A stretch of DNA of 64,000 bases from Thermothielavioides terrestris NRRL 8126 (Eukaryota > Ascomycota > Sordariomycetes > Sordariales > Chaetomiaceae): NCBI RefSeq assembly GCF_000226115.1, contig NC_016462.1, forward strand, positions 3,224,001 through 3,288,000, read 5' to 3'. Position 1 is the first letter of the stretch. Each line of letters begins with the position of its first letter. Positions 19,562-30,100 of the stretch are shown in pieces. Position numbers and translations under genes: made by a program. The notes under the pieces are model-generated. The model did not search any database. It saw only the letters and a program-made list of their open reading frames with translations, and had not been told where the DNA came from.

Positions 19562-22093
19562 TCAGGCAGAGGATCCGTGGTCAACCTGTTTCTTCCGCCG
19601 TTCCTTCTCTCTCGCAATGGCCTTAAAAAAGTTGCTGTGCGGCGCCTTCTTTTGCTCTGTGAAGACCTTATTTGCGCGTTTCTTTTGATCATGGTAAGTC
19701 ATATCCCGGCCGCCGCTGACTGCGCTTGATATGCGTCCCGCCGTTGGGCCCGCCTTCGAACCTCCCTGCCGCGCCGCCGGCCGGCCCTCTCGGCTGTAGA
19801 ACATATTTCCATCCGCCAGCAGACCCGCGGCTTCCTTCTCCTCCTCCGCCCTCCACGAGCTGCTCTCCGCCTCCGCCAAGACCTGCCGCAGCAGCTCGCG
19901 CCTGGCCTGCGGCGTGGCATAGGCCAGGCCAGGCATGTCTTCGATGTTCTTCAGCTGCGTGATCACGCGGAACGCGTAGCCCTGGTCCACGAGAAAGACC
20001 TGCCGCTTGGCCGAGTACACCATCTCGACCGTATCCTTGGACACGAGGGAGTAGAAGAAGGCGTTGAAGCCCTCTTCGTTGCGACGCTTCGCCCGCAAGA
20101 CCCGGCCCAGGCGCTGGGCTTCCTGGCGCCGCGAGCCGTATTGCGCCGATATCTGAATCAGGACGGTTGCTTCGGGCAGGTCCAGCGACGTGTCGCCAAT
20201 TTTGGAGAGAAAGAGCGTGCTGCAGTCCGGGGAGTTGCGGAAGTAGTCGAGGACCTCCTGGCGCTCCGCGTTGCTCGTCCCGCCGTACAGAAAGGGCTTC
20301 ATCAGCTTCTTCGCGTAGACCTCGAGGGCGTAGACGTTGTCGGAGAAGACAATGATCTTGTCGCCGCGGCTCTCGTGGTACCGGATCAGGTACTGACACG
20401 CCTGGAACTTGGTCGGGTTCATGGCGCAGAACAGAGGCCGGCTGCGGGCACCGGCGCGCAGATACTGCTCGTAGAACTCGCTCGGCATTGGACACCAAAC
20501 CTCAGCACACTGCACCCTCGCGATGTGCCCCTGCTGGGACAGCTCGAGCCAGCTCGCCTCGTAGAGCTTGGGCCCAATGAGGAAGTTGAGGTCGTCGACC
20601 CTGTCGTCCTCGCGGAGCAGCGTGGCGGTCAGGCCGAGCTTGGCGTGGGCCTTGACGCAGCCGACGACGGTGCGGAAGGTCTGCGCCGGCGCGACGTGCA
20701 CCTCGTCGAGCACCATGAGGCCCCACTCCCGCGTCGTGAGGAGCTCTATCATCCGGGCCGACTCGCCGGCCCGCGCGCGCGTGTTGGTCACCATGGCGTA
20801 GGTCGTGATTAGGACGCCGGTGCTGCCCGCGAAGGGCGACTTCTCGCCCGAGACGAACAGCGCGATGCTCGCGGGGTCGACGTTGGTCCACTTCAGGAAC
20901 TCGTCCCGCCACTGGACGGCCGCGATGCTGCCCGTGGCTAGGACGACGACCCCCTTCTTGATGGTGCAGGCGGCGGCGATGCCCACCAGGGTCTTGCCGG
21001 CGCCGCAGGGGAGGACGACGATGCCGCTCTTGGCGCGGCCGTTGCCGAACATCTTGTTGAGGCTCTGTTCCTGGTGCGGCCGGATCTGGGTTCCCGGCCG
21101 CAGGTCGATGTCCAGGTCGGCGTTGACGTGGTCGTTGCGGAAATCGTACTCCTCGAGGGCAGGGTATCGCAGGGCCAGACAGCGCTCGGCAACGGCGCTG
21201 ACCTTGTCGTCCCGGATCTGGACCGCGTGGATGACGGGCCCGTTAGCGCCGTCGTCGTCGTTGTCGTCATCGTCGCCATGGAGCAACGAGGATGCCTCTG
21301 GGGTTGCACCGCGCTGTGAGGCCGCCAGGAGCGATGGTCCATAGCCCGCGCCCTCCGCCGCGATCACGGCCGGTACTTGAGTACCGTGGTCGGCTCGACA
21401 GCGCGCAATCTCGGGATCCTGCAGCAGGACGCGCAGTACCGCCGGGTCGGCCGTTTCCAGCCAATACCTGGCCTTCCTCAGCACCAGCTTGACCTTGCCG
21501 TAGCTCTTGCCGCACTGCTGGATGAAGCGCGCCACGTTGGGCGGCACCTTGTTCTTGCACCAGCGCTGCAGAGCGGCGATGATGTCGCCGGGGGTCAGGC
21601 CGGCCGCCACAGCGGCGTACAGGCTGTGGACGGTGAGCCGGTACTCGTGCACCAGCGCCGGCCGGGACATGGGCTCGGCGATGGCGACGAGGAGATCCCG
21701 GGCGTGCGCTGCAAGCGGGTGGAATGCCTCGAGGATAAGGCTGCCGCTGCCGGCGATCCAGACCGGCCGCGTCTGTTGGCCGGGCTCCAGCGCAAGCGCG
21801 GTGAAGTCGCGGCTGTCTTGGGCTGCCGCGCCAGGCCGGAAGAAGACCGAGGCTGCATCCACGCGACCGGGGCGGAGCAGGTAGGGGAAGTCGCTGATGT
21901 CGAGCTGCCGCGGGCGCTCGGCGACGGCGGCGGCGCCTTTGCGGCCTTCTCTCGGGCCGTCGAGTTTGCTGGCGCTCCCACGGGTGGGAGTGCTTTGCCG
22001 GGTGCACGATCTTGGACTGGACGACGGGGACGCTTTGCCTGCCTTTGAGGCGCCCGGGGTTTCCGGTGGCGGCGCCGTCCGCTTCGAAGGCAT
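19562..22093 (-). CDS. XPB/Ssl2-type DNA helicase (TFIIH subunit family), intronless and divergent
   Basis: Uninterrupted 843-aa ORF. The N-terminal third carries the XPB-specific region (DISDFPYLLRPG, RPALVHEYRLTVHSLYAAV, SYGKVKLVLRKARYWLETAD). An acidic linker (DDDDNDDDG) follows, then YPALEEYDFRNDHVN. Helicase lobe 1 holds Walker A LPCGAGKT (about 361-368), the DEVH box (about 462-465) and the family RED motif in TATLLREDD. Lobe 2 contains GDKIIVFSDNVYALE, FLSKIGDTSLDLPEA and the arginine-finger motif QRLGRVLRAKR. The C-terminus ends in the SGGRDMTYHDQKK-type tail known in fungal XPB. Family role: ATP-driven DNA translocase in TFIIH for promoter opening and nucleotide excision repair, acting in the nucleus. 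Several positions I recall as near-invariant differ, such as VHVAPA for VHVVPA and LATGSIAAVQW in motif Ia. It may therefore be a diverged second copy rather than the main gene. Confidence 0.9.
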   Translation of the reverse strand: MPSKRTAPPPETPGASKAGKASPSSSPRSCTRQSTPTRGSASKLDGPREGRKGAAAVAERPRQLDISDFPYLLRPGRVDAASVFFRPGAAAQDSRDFTALALEPGQQTRPVWIAGSGSLILEAFHPLAAHARDLLVAIAEPMSRPALVHEYRLTVHSLYAAVAAGLTPGDIIAALQRWCKNKVPPNVARFIQQCGKSYGKVKLVLRKARYWLETADPAVLRVLLQDPEIARCRADHGTQVPAVIAAEGAGYGPSLLAASQRGATPEASSLLHGDDDDNDDDGANGPVIHAVQIRDDKVSAVAERCLALRYPALEEYDFRNDHVNADLDIDLRPGTQIRPHQEQSLNKMFGNGRAKSGIVVLPCGAGKTLVGIAAACTIKKGVVVLATGSIAAVQWRDEFLKWTNVDPASIALFVSGEKSPFAGSTGVLITTYAMVTNTRARAGESARMIELLTTREWGLMVLDEVHVAPAQTFRTVVGCVKAHAKLGLTATLLREDDRVDDLNFLIGPKLYEASWLELSQQGHIARVQCAEVWCPMPSEFYEQYLRAGARSRPLFCAMNPTKFQACQYLIRYHESRGDKIIVFSDNVYALEVYAKKLMKPFLYGGTSNAERQEVLDYFRNSPDCSTLFLSKIGDTSLDLPEATVLIQISAQYGSRRQEAQRLGRVLRAKRRNEEGFNAFFYSLVSKDTVEMVYSAKRQVFLVDQGYAFRVITQLKNIEDMPGLAYATPQARRELLRQVLAEAESSSWRAEEEKEAAGLLADGNMFYSREGRPAARQGGSKAGPTAGRISSAVSGGRDMTYHDQKKRANKVFTEQKKAPHSNFFKAIAREKERRKKQVDHGSSA

Positions 22094-22963
22094 TCCTACC
22101 TAGTCCCGCTCAGAAGCTGAGTTTTAACGGAGTATTCACCGTCGAGCTGTCGGGTACCTTTCCGACCGTCATCTCCGAGTCGAGAGCAAGGATGTGCGGA
22201 CAGGAATTCGTAACGAAACCCAGGATTGAACAAGACACAAAGAACAAAGCACGACCGACTCAAAGAGATGCTCTGGGCCTGGCTGCCGAGTGCATCGAGC
22301 GAATGGCCGCAGTCAACGAACAAAGAACGCATGCACAAAACCCCCGGGTTGTTTTCGGAAACTGGCACATGTACAAACGATAAGTCGACGGATCCAACAA
22401 GGCCTGCTGTACGGTCACGTTCTCATTGCAGTCGGCGACAGGCAGACGGCGACAGGATCGCCGCAGAGAATGGGCTTCCGTCCCCGTTGTTGAGAGGGAG
22501 TTGGCCGGGGGTGAAAGAACGCTCAGCTTGGCGCGATCGCGTTCACCTTTTAAGCTTGCGAGAAACAGCCCCTGCCCCAGCATGATTGCACTGCATGTGC
22601 CGAGCCCCGTAGCCTGCGCCGGGGGTGCTATGCCTGACTCACAGGACGAACCGCTGGTTGGCCAGCGGCGGCAACCTTGCGAGACACCGCCACAGTGATC
22701 CGTCGTTCTTCCGTACTGTCTGTATGCAGACCTTCGCCCTCTCCCGCAGCCCGCCGCTCTGGTGTGCCTCGCTGAGAACCAACTGCTTCCCGGTCGGCGT
22801 CTCTCCGTGACCATTTGGTCTGGATCCAGGTGGGAAGCCAACATGTGGCATCCTTATGGCCAACTCATAACGTAACAGGATATCAACTCTAGAATGGGCC
22901 GTCTTCTCGACTTTTCTTCGCCGTGTTCTTTTTATCTGTCTTCCTTTTCGTGAACCATCACGC
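22094..22963. other. Intergenic region between XPB-type and BioDA genes
   Basis: About 0.87 kb lies between the start of the helicase gene and the stop of bioDA, both on the minus strand. It should hold the helicase promoter. The 22260-22844 minus-strand ORF has no domain features and is not accepted. Confidence 0.45.
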
Positions 22964-25900
22964 CTACCTCGCAGCCTGAGCCTCCAGCAGCGCCCCGCGC
23001 AACAAGGCTTCCACACCTTCGATGCTGGCCTGCGTCGTCTTCTGGCCCGCCATGAGATACAGAGTGTTGCCCAACACCCGGCTATGTACGTTCCAACGGC
23101 CATCACCCGGCCGGCCCTGAAGCAGCGCCGCGTGGACAGCTTTCGCGGCGCTGCCCTTGTACCCTTGGCTGCCATCGACGCTGGCAAGTCGAAGTGCCAG
23201 CACCGACCCGAGAGCCCAGACGCCGCCCATGAAGTCCTCCGGCAGCTGGCCCGCCCAGGAAACGAACTCCGGGCTCCACACTGACCAGACAAGGTCTCGC
23301 GGCGCAGCGAGGCTCTGAGAAGGAGTCTCGCCCGTCGCCGCGCCGCTCTGCTCACGCGCAGCCCACGCCCGCGCCCAGTCCCACGCGCCGGACGCCTCCA
23401 TCCGCTGCATCTCCCTGACGGTCTCGAGCGCGACCTGGCAGCCGACCGCGTGCGCGGTGTAGCTGTGGCCGTGCAGCAGCGCGTCGCTCTTGTCGTCGCT
23501 CTCGAAGGCGGCGAAGATGCTCTCGGACGCGAGCGTCACGCTGAGCGGCACGAGCCCGCCGGTCAGCAGCTTGGCGTGGACCGAGACGTCCGCGTCGACG
23601 CCGAGGAACGACGCCGCGCTGAAGCGGCCCAGCCGGTAGAGGCCCGTGAACACCTCGTCGAAGATGACGGGTAGGCCGGTCCAGGTGCTGCCGTCGTCGT
23701 CGTCGTCGGCGGCCGGGAGCGAATCGGTGCGCGGCGAGCCGCTGCCGCCGAGGAGGTGTGCGCTCCGGCGGACGACCTTGACGAGGGTACGCTGGAAGAG
23801 CGGGTCGCTGCGGCGGTTTGTTAGCTTGCGGAAGCCACTGGTGGCTCAAACGAGGTGTGGAGGGAAAAAAAAGGGGGAGGGAAGGTGAAATCACGAGCAC
23901 CTACACCAACAGCATCCCCCCAGCCCCGAGTACGACAGGCTCGAGCATGAGCGCGCCAAACTTCCGTCCCTGAGCCGCTAGCCGCTCCAGCGTAGCGGTG
24001 ATGAACTGCTCGTAAATCCGCCCCTGCTGTCCTTGCTCGCGCGTGACGACGTCAAAGACCGCAGACAGCGAGGAATACCGGAACCTCTCGCGGCCGCCAC
24101 ACAGATGGCGCATCTCCTCGGGCACCTCCACCACCCACTCGCCCCGCCGATACTCAACCACAGGATACGCAAACCAAAACCCCTTCCCCTCATACCACTC
24201 CACCTTCTCATTAAACACCCCCGGCTCCGAACAATCCATGGCCCCGATCGTATCCCCATGGTAGCTCCCGCGCAGCCCCAACACGCCAACCTTCCCCTCC
24301 CCCGTCTTCCCTCTCCCCTCCCAGCCATACCGCCCCCTCGCAGCCCGCAGCGCCATCTTAACCGCGACCTCTACACCGGTGCTGCCATTGTCCGAGAAGA
24401 ACGCGCGCGCGAGCCGACGGTTATTACCCCCCGCACCGCCGCCGCTGCCGCCGCCGCCGCGCAGCCCGCGCAGCAGCGCCTCGGCCAGCGCCAGCGCCGG
24501 CTCGTGCGCCGCCTCGGCGAACATGACGTGCCCGTAGCGCCCGGCCGCGTAGGCGGCGGCCAGCGCGAGCTGCGGGCTGCCGTGGCCTAGGCCCTGCGTC
24601 CACCAGGAGGCGGAGCCGTCGAAGGAGGGGTGGAGGAGCGAGCGAGGGTTGGGGTCATCACGGTTCGGGGTGGGTTGTGCTGCTGGTGGTGGTGGTGGTG
24701 TGGTTTCGGTTGTGCTGGCGGTGCTCGTCGTCGGCGGCGGGGCCAGCGTCTGGAAGTAGTCGCCCTGGGCGGAGTCGATGACAGTGATCTTCTCCGGAGT
24801 GAGGTGCTTGTGCTGTGTGAACGGGTACCAGATTGTTTTGTGCGCGGCGGCGCTCATGGACTCGAGCCGAGCGATGCGGTCTTTGTGGCGGGCGTCCAGG
24901 TGAGCCAAGACGTCGCGCATCTCGTCGCTGTGGCTGCTCTCCTCGTAGTAGCGCGACAGCTTCAGAGTATCCTCAGCCGCATCCTCCACACGCTTGGGTG
25001 GCTCCGGCAGGCTCTTGACCGGAATCCCGTGCCGCTGTCCGAAGTAGTCGCTCAGGTAGCGGTGGTTCTGGTATGTGGCCTCGCGGAACAGCAGCACCGA
25101 CTCGACGTCGTAGCCGCGCACCTTGAGCGATTCAAAGGCCGAGATGGTCTGCGAGATGCCGCCGAGCTTGCTGTCGCCGACGAGAACCACGGGCAGCCTA
25201 AGCGGCCGGTACATATCTGCCTGGGTCGAGCCCGAGGGAGACGGCGAATGGACGCCGCCTGCGGTCTCAACGAAGAGCCATCCGGGGCCACGAGACGCCT
25301 GTTGGCCAGCGAACCTCGCTATCTCTTCGAGGATGACCTCGTCGGAGGGGATGGACTAGTTGATGAGTTAGGGCGTATTGTGATAAGCGGTAGCATATGC
25401 CAAGCCGGCGTTGACCTGCTGAGAAGACAGGGATGCGTATGTGGGAAGAAGCCAAGCAGCAGGGGTTGCAACGTGCCGCGGACTCACCCTTTTGGACGAC
25501 TGAGCTGCAATATGGGGGCTTACAGCGAGGTCGTACTGAAAGAGGGTCTTGGTTGCAATCTCAGGCGCAAACTTTCGAATGTGCCTTTGAGATTCCAACG
25601 GAACAGCGTCAGTTGTTTCGACGGCCCTCACGCGTCATTAAAACGGGCATTGAAGTCATCTGCACAGGCAAAGGGAGCCGTATGGGCGGGACCATTAGTC
25701 GTTGAGCTACAAAATAGCCAAAATAGAGAGAACAGAAAAGACAGAAAAGGAAGAAGACTGAAAACAAACGAAGAACAAAAACCAAACTAGGAAGGGCGCG
25801 AAGACACTTACACCGGTCATCAGCAGCCTCAGCGGGTCCCGTCGACACGGGCTTGAGGAATGCCGTTTCCTCATTGCGCCAGAGCCGACGGGCGGCTTTG

Positions 25901-26010
25901 CACAGGACGGTTGAGAGGACAGTCTTGCCGACATCGGTGTTGGCGCCGTAGACCTGGTACACACGCAGCGAGCGCCATAGCAAAGAGCTAGCGGGCGGAA
26001 TTCGGCGCAT
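22964..26010 (-). CDS. bioDA: Bifunctional dethiobiotin synthetase / DAPA aminotransferase (BioD-BioA fusion)
   Basis: Four exons: 26010-25814, 25584-25488, 25355-23905 and 23807-22964, with consistent phases (2, 0, 2), giving 862 aa. Introns are 229, 132 and 97 nt. The N-terminal half is dethiobiotin synthetase: P-loop GANTDVGKT, FLKPVSTGP, YDLAVSPHIAA, and ETAGGVHSPSPSG (the second substrate loop). It ends with LRLPVVLVGDSKLGGISQTI. The C-terminal half is the PLP-dependent 7,8-diaminopelargonate aminotransferase: WYPFTQHK, AFFSDNGSTGVEVAVKMAL, GSYHGDTIGAMD, VIFDEVFTGLYRLG with the PLP-contacting Asp, and VHAKLLTGG with the Schiff-base lysine. The two enzymes catalyse consecutive steps from 7-keto-8-aminopelargonate to dethiobiotin. 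This matches plant BIO3-BIO1 and Aspergillus bioDA. The Arg-containing N-terminus (MRRIPPASSLLWRSLR) might target mitochondria. An Asp-rich insert (about 23690-23710) interrupts the aminotransferase part. Confidence 0.93.
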
Positions 26011-26606
26011 CCTTGTTTGGTCTGCTACTTCCTGCTTTCCTCCTAGATTTGCTTGACTCCTTTTGAATTGCTTGCCTGCCTTTTTTGGAGTCCTCTCTTT
26101 GTGACGATGATTTGTGGGACTGAGGGCCAGGACTCTGGGCTCGCGTGGAAATCGTTGCACAGCCAAGGCGGCCCTTGTGGAGAATGGAACCCTTCCCGAG
26201 CCAATCGATTTGCGAGGATCTTCGACATTCGTTGCTCCACCATCTCAACATTCCAACAGAAATTGACGTTGAATCTGCTTTTGTACATTGGTAGCCAAAC
26301 AGTTCTAAACCGTGCTTGCTGCCTTTCCTTCTCCCTGACTGCAACTCTGGTCTTCTTTGACAGGAACAGGCAAACCGTTTGATTAACCTCTGTGTATGGA
26401 ATATTTCGCACTGATTTCCGAATCGGGTTATCGAGAATGTCGTGGTGTGGGATCCACGCTAACTTAGCACACAAGGGGTTGTCTCCGAGACTTCAGCCTC
26501 ACCCAGAAAGCCCAACCAGAACGCCTCGTCTGCTGCCGGCGCCAGCCCCGATCCGGGCATGGCAAGCGACGCCACATCCGAATTATTGTCTGCCAGCGCC
26601 AGAAGG
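26011..26606. other. Promoter-side flank of bioDA, nothing recognised
   Basis: This is the 5' flank of bioDA up to the terminal-inverted-repeat element. Short ORFs overlap on both strands without motifs. The last nine bases (26598-26606, GCCAGAAGG) are the left target-site duplication of the element. Confidence 0.5.
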
Positions 26607-27187
26607 CGACCCCATTAAAAACACAATAAAGTTTCATTAGAAAAACAAACACAGGGGCGGCCCGTGCGCTCCCACCAAAACCTTGCAGCGAACATCACCA
26701 TACTCCCTAGCTGACATATCACAACAAGAATCGCGAAAGGAACTGTTGAGAGATCCAAACGGTTAATTGCCACGTTGTTTACCAAAGGAGAAGGCATTTG
26801 CAAAGACAGAGAAGGTAGGTACCCTTAAAGCTGTAGTTATTCAGTGTTGATCGGAGGTTGTTCTTATCGATAAGATATCTTATCGATAAGACAGGGTCAT
26901 ATGACTTGCTGACTTCGAGGCCGGGGTGTGCAGTAGGCGGTCAAGGCGGGCAGTATTTAAGTTGGTATATCCTCGAGCTTTTTTAGCCGATTCTGCATTT
27001 TCTATCAAATCTGCATTTTCCAGCCTCTTCAACAATACCAGCAACATCGTCGATTTGCAGCGATTCTTGTGGTGACATGGTTGCTAGGGTGCGTGGTGAC
27101 GCTCGCTGCAAGGTTTTGGTGGGAGCGCACGGGCCGCCCCTGTGTGTTGTTTTTCTAATGAAACTGTTTGTGTTTTTAATGGGGTCG
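26607..27187. mobile_element. Non-autonomous TIR element (MULE-like MITE), 581 bp
   Basis: The element begins CGACCCCATTAAAAACACA and ends with its exact reverse complement. Inverted similarity extends for about 128 bp on each side (26607-26734 and 27060-27187) with few mismatches. The 9-mer GCCAGAAGG lies directly outside both ends (26598-26606 and 27188-27196) as a direct repeat, a textbook target-site duplication. A 9-bp duplication with long TIRs is the usual signature of Mutator-like elements, including fungal Hop. No transposase is encoded; only short ORFs such as MSPQESLQIDDVAGIVEEAG (minus strand, right arm) are seen. The centre holds a 28-bp palindrome. It sits between the bioDA promoter and the CFEM gene, ending 263 bp upstream of the latter. 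Confidence 0.88.
26863..26890. repeat. Perfect 28-bp palindrome inside the TIR element
   Basis: The sequence is CTTATCGATAAG, then ATAT, then the same 12-mer again. Because the 12-mer is itself self-complementary, the unit is both a direct and an inverted repeat. It could form a cruciform or bind a dimeric protein twice. It lies near the middle of the MITE. Confidence 0.95.
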
Positions 27188-27450
27188 GCCAGAAGGAGGT
27201 GCAAGCGCAGGACAGGGTCTCTGCAGGTGCTGCTGGTCCAGATAGCCTTGAGGTTGAACCCAGCACCATGGCGATCCTCGCTTTCCAGAGTGCTTTCCCA
27301 CATCTGCATCCTCCGAGAGCCACCTCGCAGGTGCCGGCCGCGCACGCCCACCAGAGGAAATATCGCTGAACCTACTTAACCGTCGGTTAAGCTTAGGTAG
27401 CACCTCCAGCTGTTAGCTCCCTTGATCCGTCATCCGCGGGTGAGCTCATC
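27188..27450. promoter_or_regulatory. Upstream region of the CFEM gene with a 17-bp palindrome
   Basis: Between the MITE and the CFEM start is the near-perfect palindrome CTTAACCG-T-CGGTTAAG (27375-27391), 60-75 bp upstream of the ATG. The position suggests a possible protein-binding site. No factor is assigned. Confidence 0.4.
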
Positions 27451-28949
27451 ATGGCCCCCGCCCCCGACGCGCCGACGCCGGCCCAAATCGCGCCTCCCGG
27501 TGCTCTCGTCACGCAGGCGCCGTCTGCCCGCGCTTTGGAACAGCAACTGCGGGCCTACGCAAACCTCCAAGCCCGCAGCACCATAGGATTACCGGTCCAG
27601 TCGTGCGCGGTCGCGTGCATCAACTCGGTCGTTACCAAATCGACGCTGTGCTCGATCGGCGACGTCGCCTGCGAGTGCCGGACCGAGAATGCCCTCATCA
27701 TCGAGGACGGCGCACTCGCCTGCGTGTTCCAAGCCTGCGGGCCTGCTGTGGCTGGCGGTAAGTTTGACGTTTCTTCGCCGCTGACTTTGTGCGCCATCAA
27801 GCAGCCCATTGACTCTCCGCGTTACCAGCTGTCTGGTCCGAGGCGTCCGATTTCTGCTCCAGCGTCCTAGCGGGCGACTTCTCCTCCGACACCCCTGCCA
27901 CGACCGAGTCGGCTGATCCAGGCGTCGTCGTCGTCACCCGGACCAGCAATGGCCAGCCTAGAACCTCGACGTACTTTGTCCCGAACCCGACTGGCTCCAG
28001 CGGCGACTCCGGCAGCGGCTCCGGCAGCGGCGGCTCCGGCAGCGGCGGCTCCGGCAGCGGCGGCTCAAGCAGTGACACAAACGGCGCTTCGAACTCGACC
28101 TCGTCCCAAAGTTCCTCGCTTTCCACCGGCGCCATCGTCGGCATTGCCGTCGGCGCCGCCGCCGGCGCTATCATTCTCTGCGCCATCGCCTTCCTCATCT
28201 ACCGGTGCTCTCGCAGGAAACCCGCGTACGACGCCGTTCCCCCGGCTGAGACCACCCAAGCTGCCGTTGCGACTCCTCCCAACGCGCCCAGCGCTGCTCC
28301 CGCCGTCTACGTTCCCGGCAAGCCGGAGCTCGACGGAAAACCGGCTCTCACACCCCAGCAACAGCCGCTCGTAACCCCGACCCGATCGCCCTCGCCCATC
28401 GACCAGTCGACCGTCTCCCGCCACCCCAGCATCGTGTCCGCGGCGAGCCCCGCACCACGGTACGCCGACATCGACCCGAACCAACCACCCGGTGCCGCTC
28501 CTCCTCCATCTCAGCACCTCTCCCCCACCCAGCCGCCACCCGCCGGCGTCCCAGAATTGCAAGCAACGCATCCCCGCCCCCAGGCTTGGCAGCAGCCGTC
28601 GGTGCCGGAACTGCAGGCCCAGGGCCAAGCCCAAGCCTGGCAGGCCCAACAGCAGCAACAGCAACAACAGCAACAAATACAGCAGCAGCAGCAGCAGCAG
28701 CAGAGCCAGCCGTTCCCGCCGGGATATGCCGTCCCAGGCCAAGGCCAGGGCCATGGTCAGGGCCAGCCGCGCTACGAGATGGACGTCCTCCCGCCCGAGC
28801 TGCAGCCCAACGCGACACACTTCGTGCCCGAGCTGCTCGGCCAACAGGCGACGGCCGCGTATGGCTACGGGCCAGGGGGGCACGGGCATGGGGTGTACGA
28901 GATGCTCGCGCACGTGCCTGGGCAGGCGCGCGGGCAGGCGCCGCGGTGA
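27451..28949 (+). CDS. CFEM-domain single-pass membrane protein with Gln-rich cytoplasmic tail
   Basis: Exon 1 is 27451-27757 and exon 2 is 27829-28949. The 71-nt phase-1 intron (GTAAGT, GCTGAC, CCAG) gives 475 aa. The spliced sequence completes a CFEM domain with eight cysteines at 52, 56, 67, 74, 76, 91, 96 and 112; the last one is supplied only by exon 2. Asp71 in CSIGDVACEC matches the haem-iron-coordinating Asp of characterised CFEM proteins. A Gly/Ser linker (about 145-175) leads to one membrane segment (about 203-226, AIVGIAVGAAAGAIILCAIAF) and a basic stop-transfer RCSRRK. The tail is Pro-rich with poly-Gln runs (about 28650-28705). Family role: haem/iron binding or surface sensing in fungi. 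Oddly, no N-terminal signal peptide is visible; the first 48 residues are polar and Pro/Ala-rich. An upstream exon may be missing, or the membrane segment may act as signal-anchor. Confidence 0.88.
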
Positions 28950-30100
28950 CGTGCCGACCGGAGTTCTGGGGTGTTCAAATATCTTGCGCGTTGGGGGGGA
29001 GGAGGGTTGAAGTGTGTGTGTGCATGGTTGTTGAGGCAACCTAGGAGCCTCGGCACCCCGGCTCCACGCTCCCTTTCTGTGGGTTGCGCGGCGAGGCGGT
29101 GCCGCCCGCATCGACAACCCCAACTTCCTTGCTCCATTATGCATCCCAAATCGGCATGTGGGCGTTTGGCCTCGTGTAGACCTAAGCTAGACCCGCCATC
29201 AGGCTCAAGCTACACTACTACACAGTAATGCCGGAAAGACGTCTGAGCAGGGCATATGGCGGGCTCCAGCCCAAGCTGCCCAGGTTTCTCTGCAAGTTGA
29301 CTGCCTACCTAGATTAGCAACTGGGTCGCAGTGAACGAAGGAGATTGGTTATCTCCATCGTGTTGGTGTTGGCCTATGTGGGTGCCTCTCTGTGAGGCCT
29401 AATTGTCTCCTCTGTGCTTTGCGCGGGCGGTTACCTGCAATTTACCGTGGATAATTTAGGTTGGGCCGACAACATGCCGGTAGAATAGAGAAACAGGTTT
29501 AGGCATGTAATGCCCTCAGAGAGGGGGGAAAACTGTGGCCAACCTACCTTATATTGCGCTTACTTCTTGCATTACCACTGTGTACTTTTTACACACCTAG
29601 TAATGCCAGTTGCTGCCTTGTAGGTGCTGAGAGGGCCAAGCGTCAGATGGGAAGCAGACTACCCAAGGGTGCGGCCGGTTACTGCTCAGTAAGATACCTA
29701 CCTATTGCATCAGTTGGTAGTCTGTGTATGTCGTTGGCTGCAGTCATGTAGCCCAGCAAATGGGCAAACCGGTGTGCTGTATTAGGAGCCATGATGAGGC
29801 GGTTAGATTTCACAGTTCTGCCCGTCACCCAAGGCTCCGAACAACTCAAATCTATCCAACTCAATTCAATCAAATCCAACGCAATTCAACGCAATTCGGC
29901 CCTATTGGCAATCAAATATCGCCCTGGATTTGAGTTGTTTGAATTGTCTATTTGCCAAGACCGCATATTACCTAGCACCTCGCAAGATGCCGCCCAGCCC
30001 GCCTAGCCCAGCCTAGCTAGCTACTACAGCCACCCCTAACCGCCCTGTTTTTTCCCACCCTCTAGTCTAGGCTTAGCATACAAACGGAGCCAGTTATAGA
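28950..30100. other. Gene-free stretch down to the repeat nest
   Basis: No coding features were recognised. From about 29840 to 29930 there is a low-complexity run of CAATTCAA/CAACTCAA-type repeats. GC content then falls abruptly near 30060, marking the edge of the RIP-affected block. Confidence 0.5.

Noticed and set aside
20141..20812. 223-aa plus-strand ORF
   Set aside because: Antisense of the XPB-type helicase.
22260..22844. 194-aa minus-strand ORF
   Set aside because: Cys/Arg/Ser-rich chance frame in the intergenic region with no domain and no splice context.
24630..25790. 386-aa plus-strand ORF
   Set aside because: Antisense of bioDA, spanning its introns, with no domain.
28065..29144. 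359-aa minus-strand ORF
   Set aside because: Antisense of the CFEM gene; Leu/Arg runs come from its Gln repeats.
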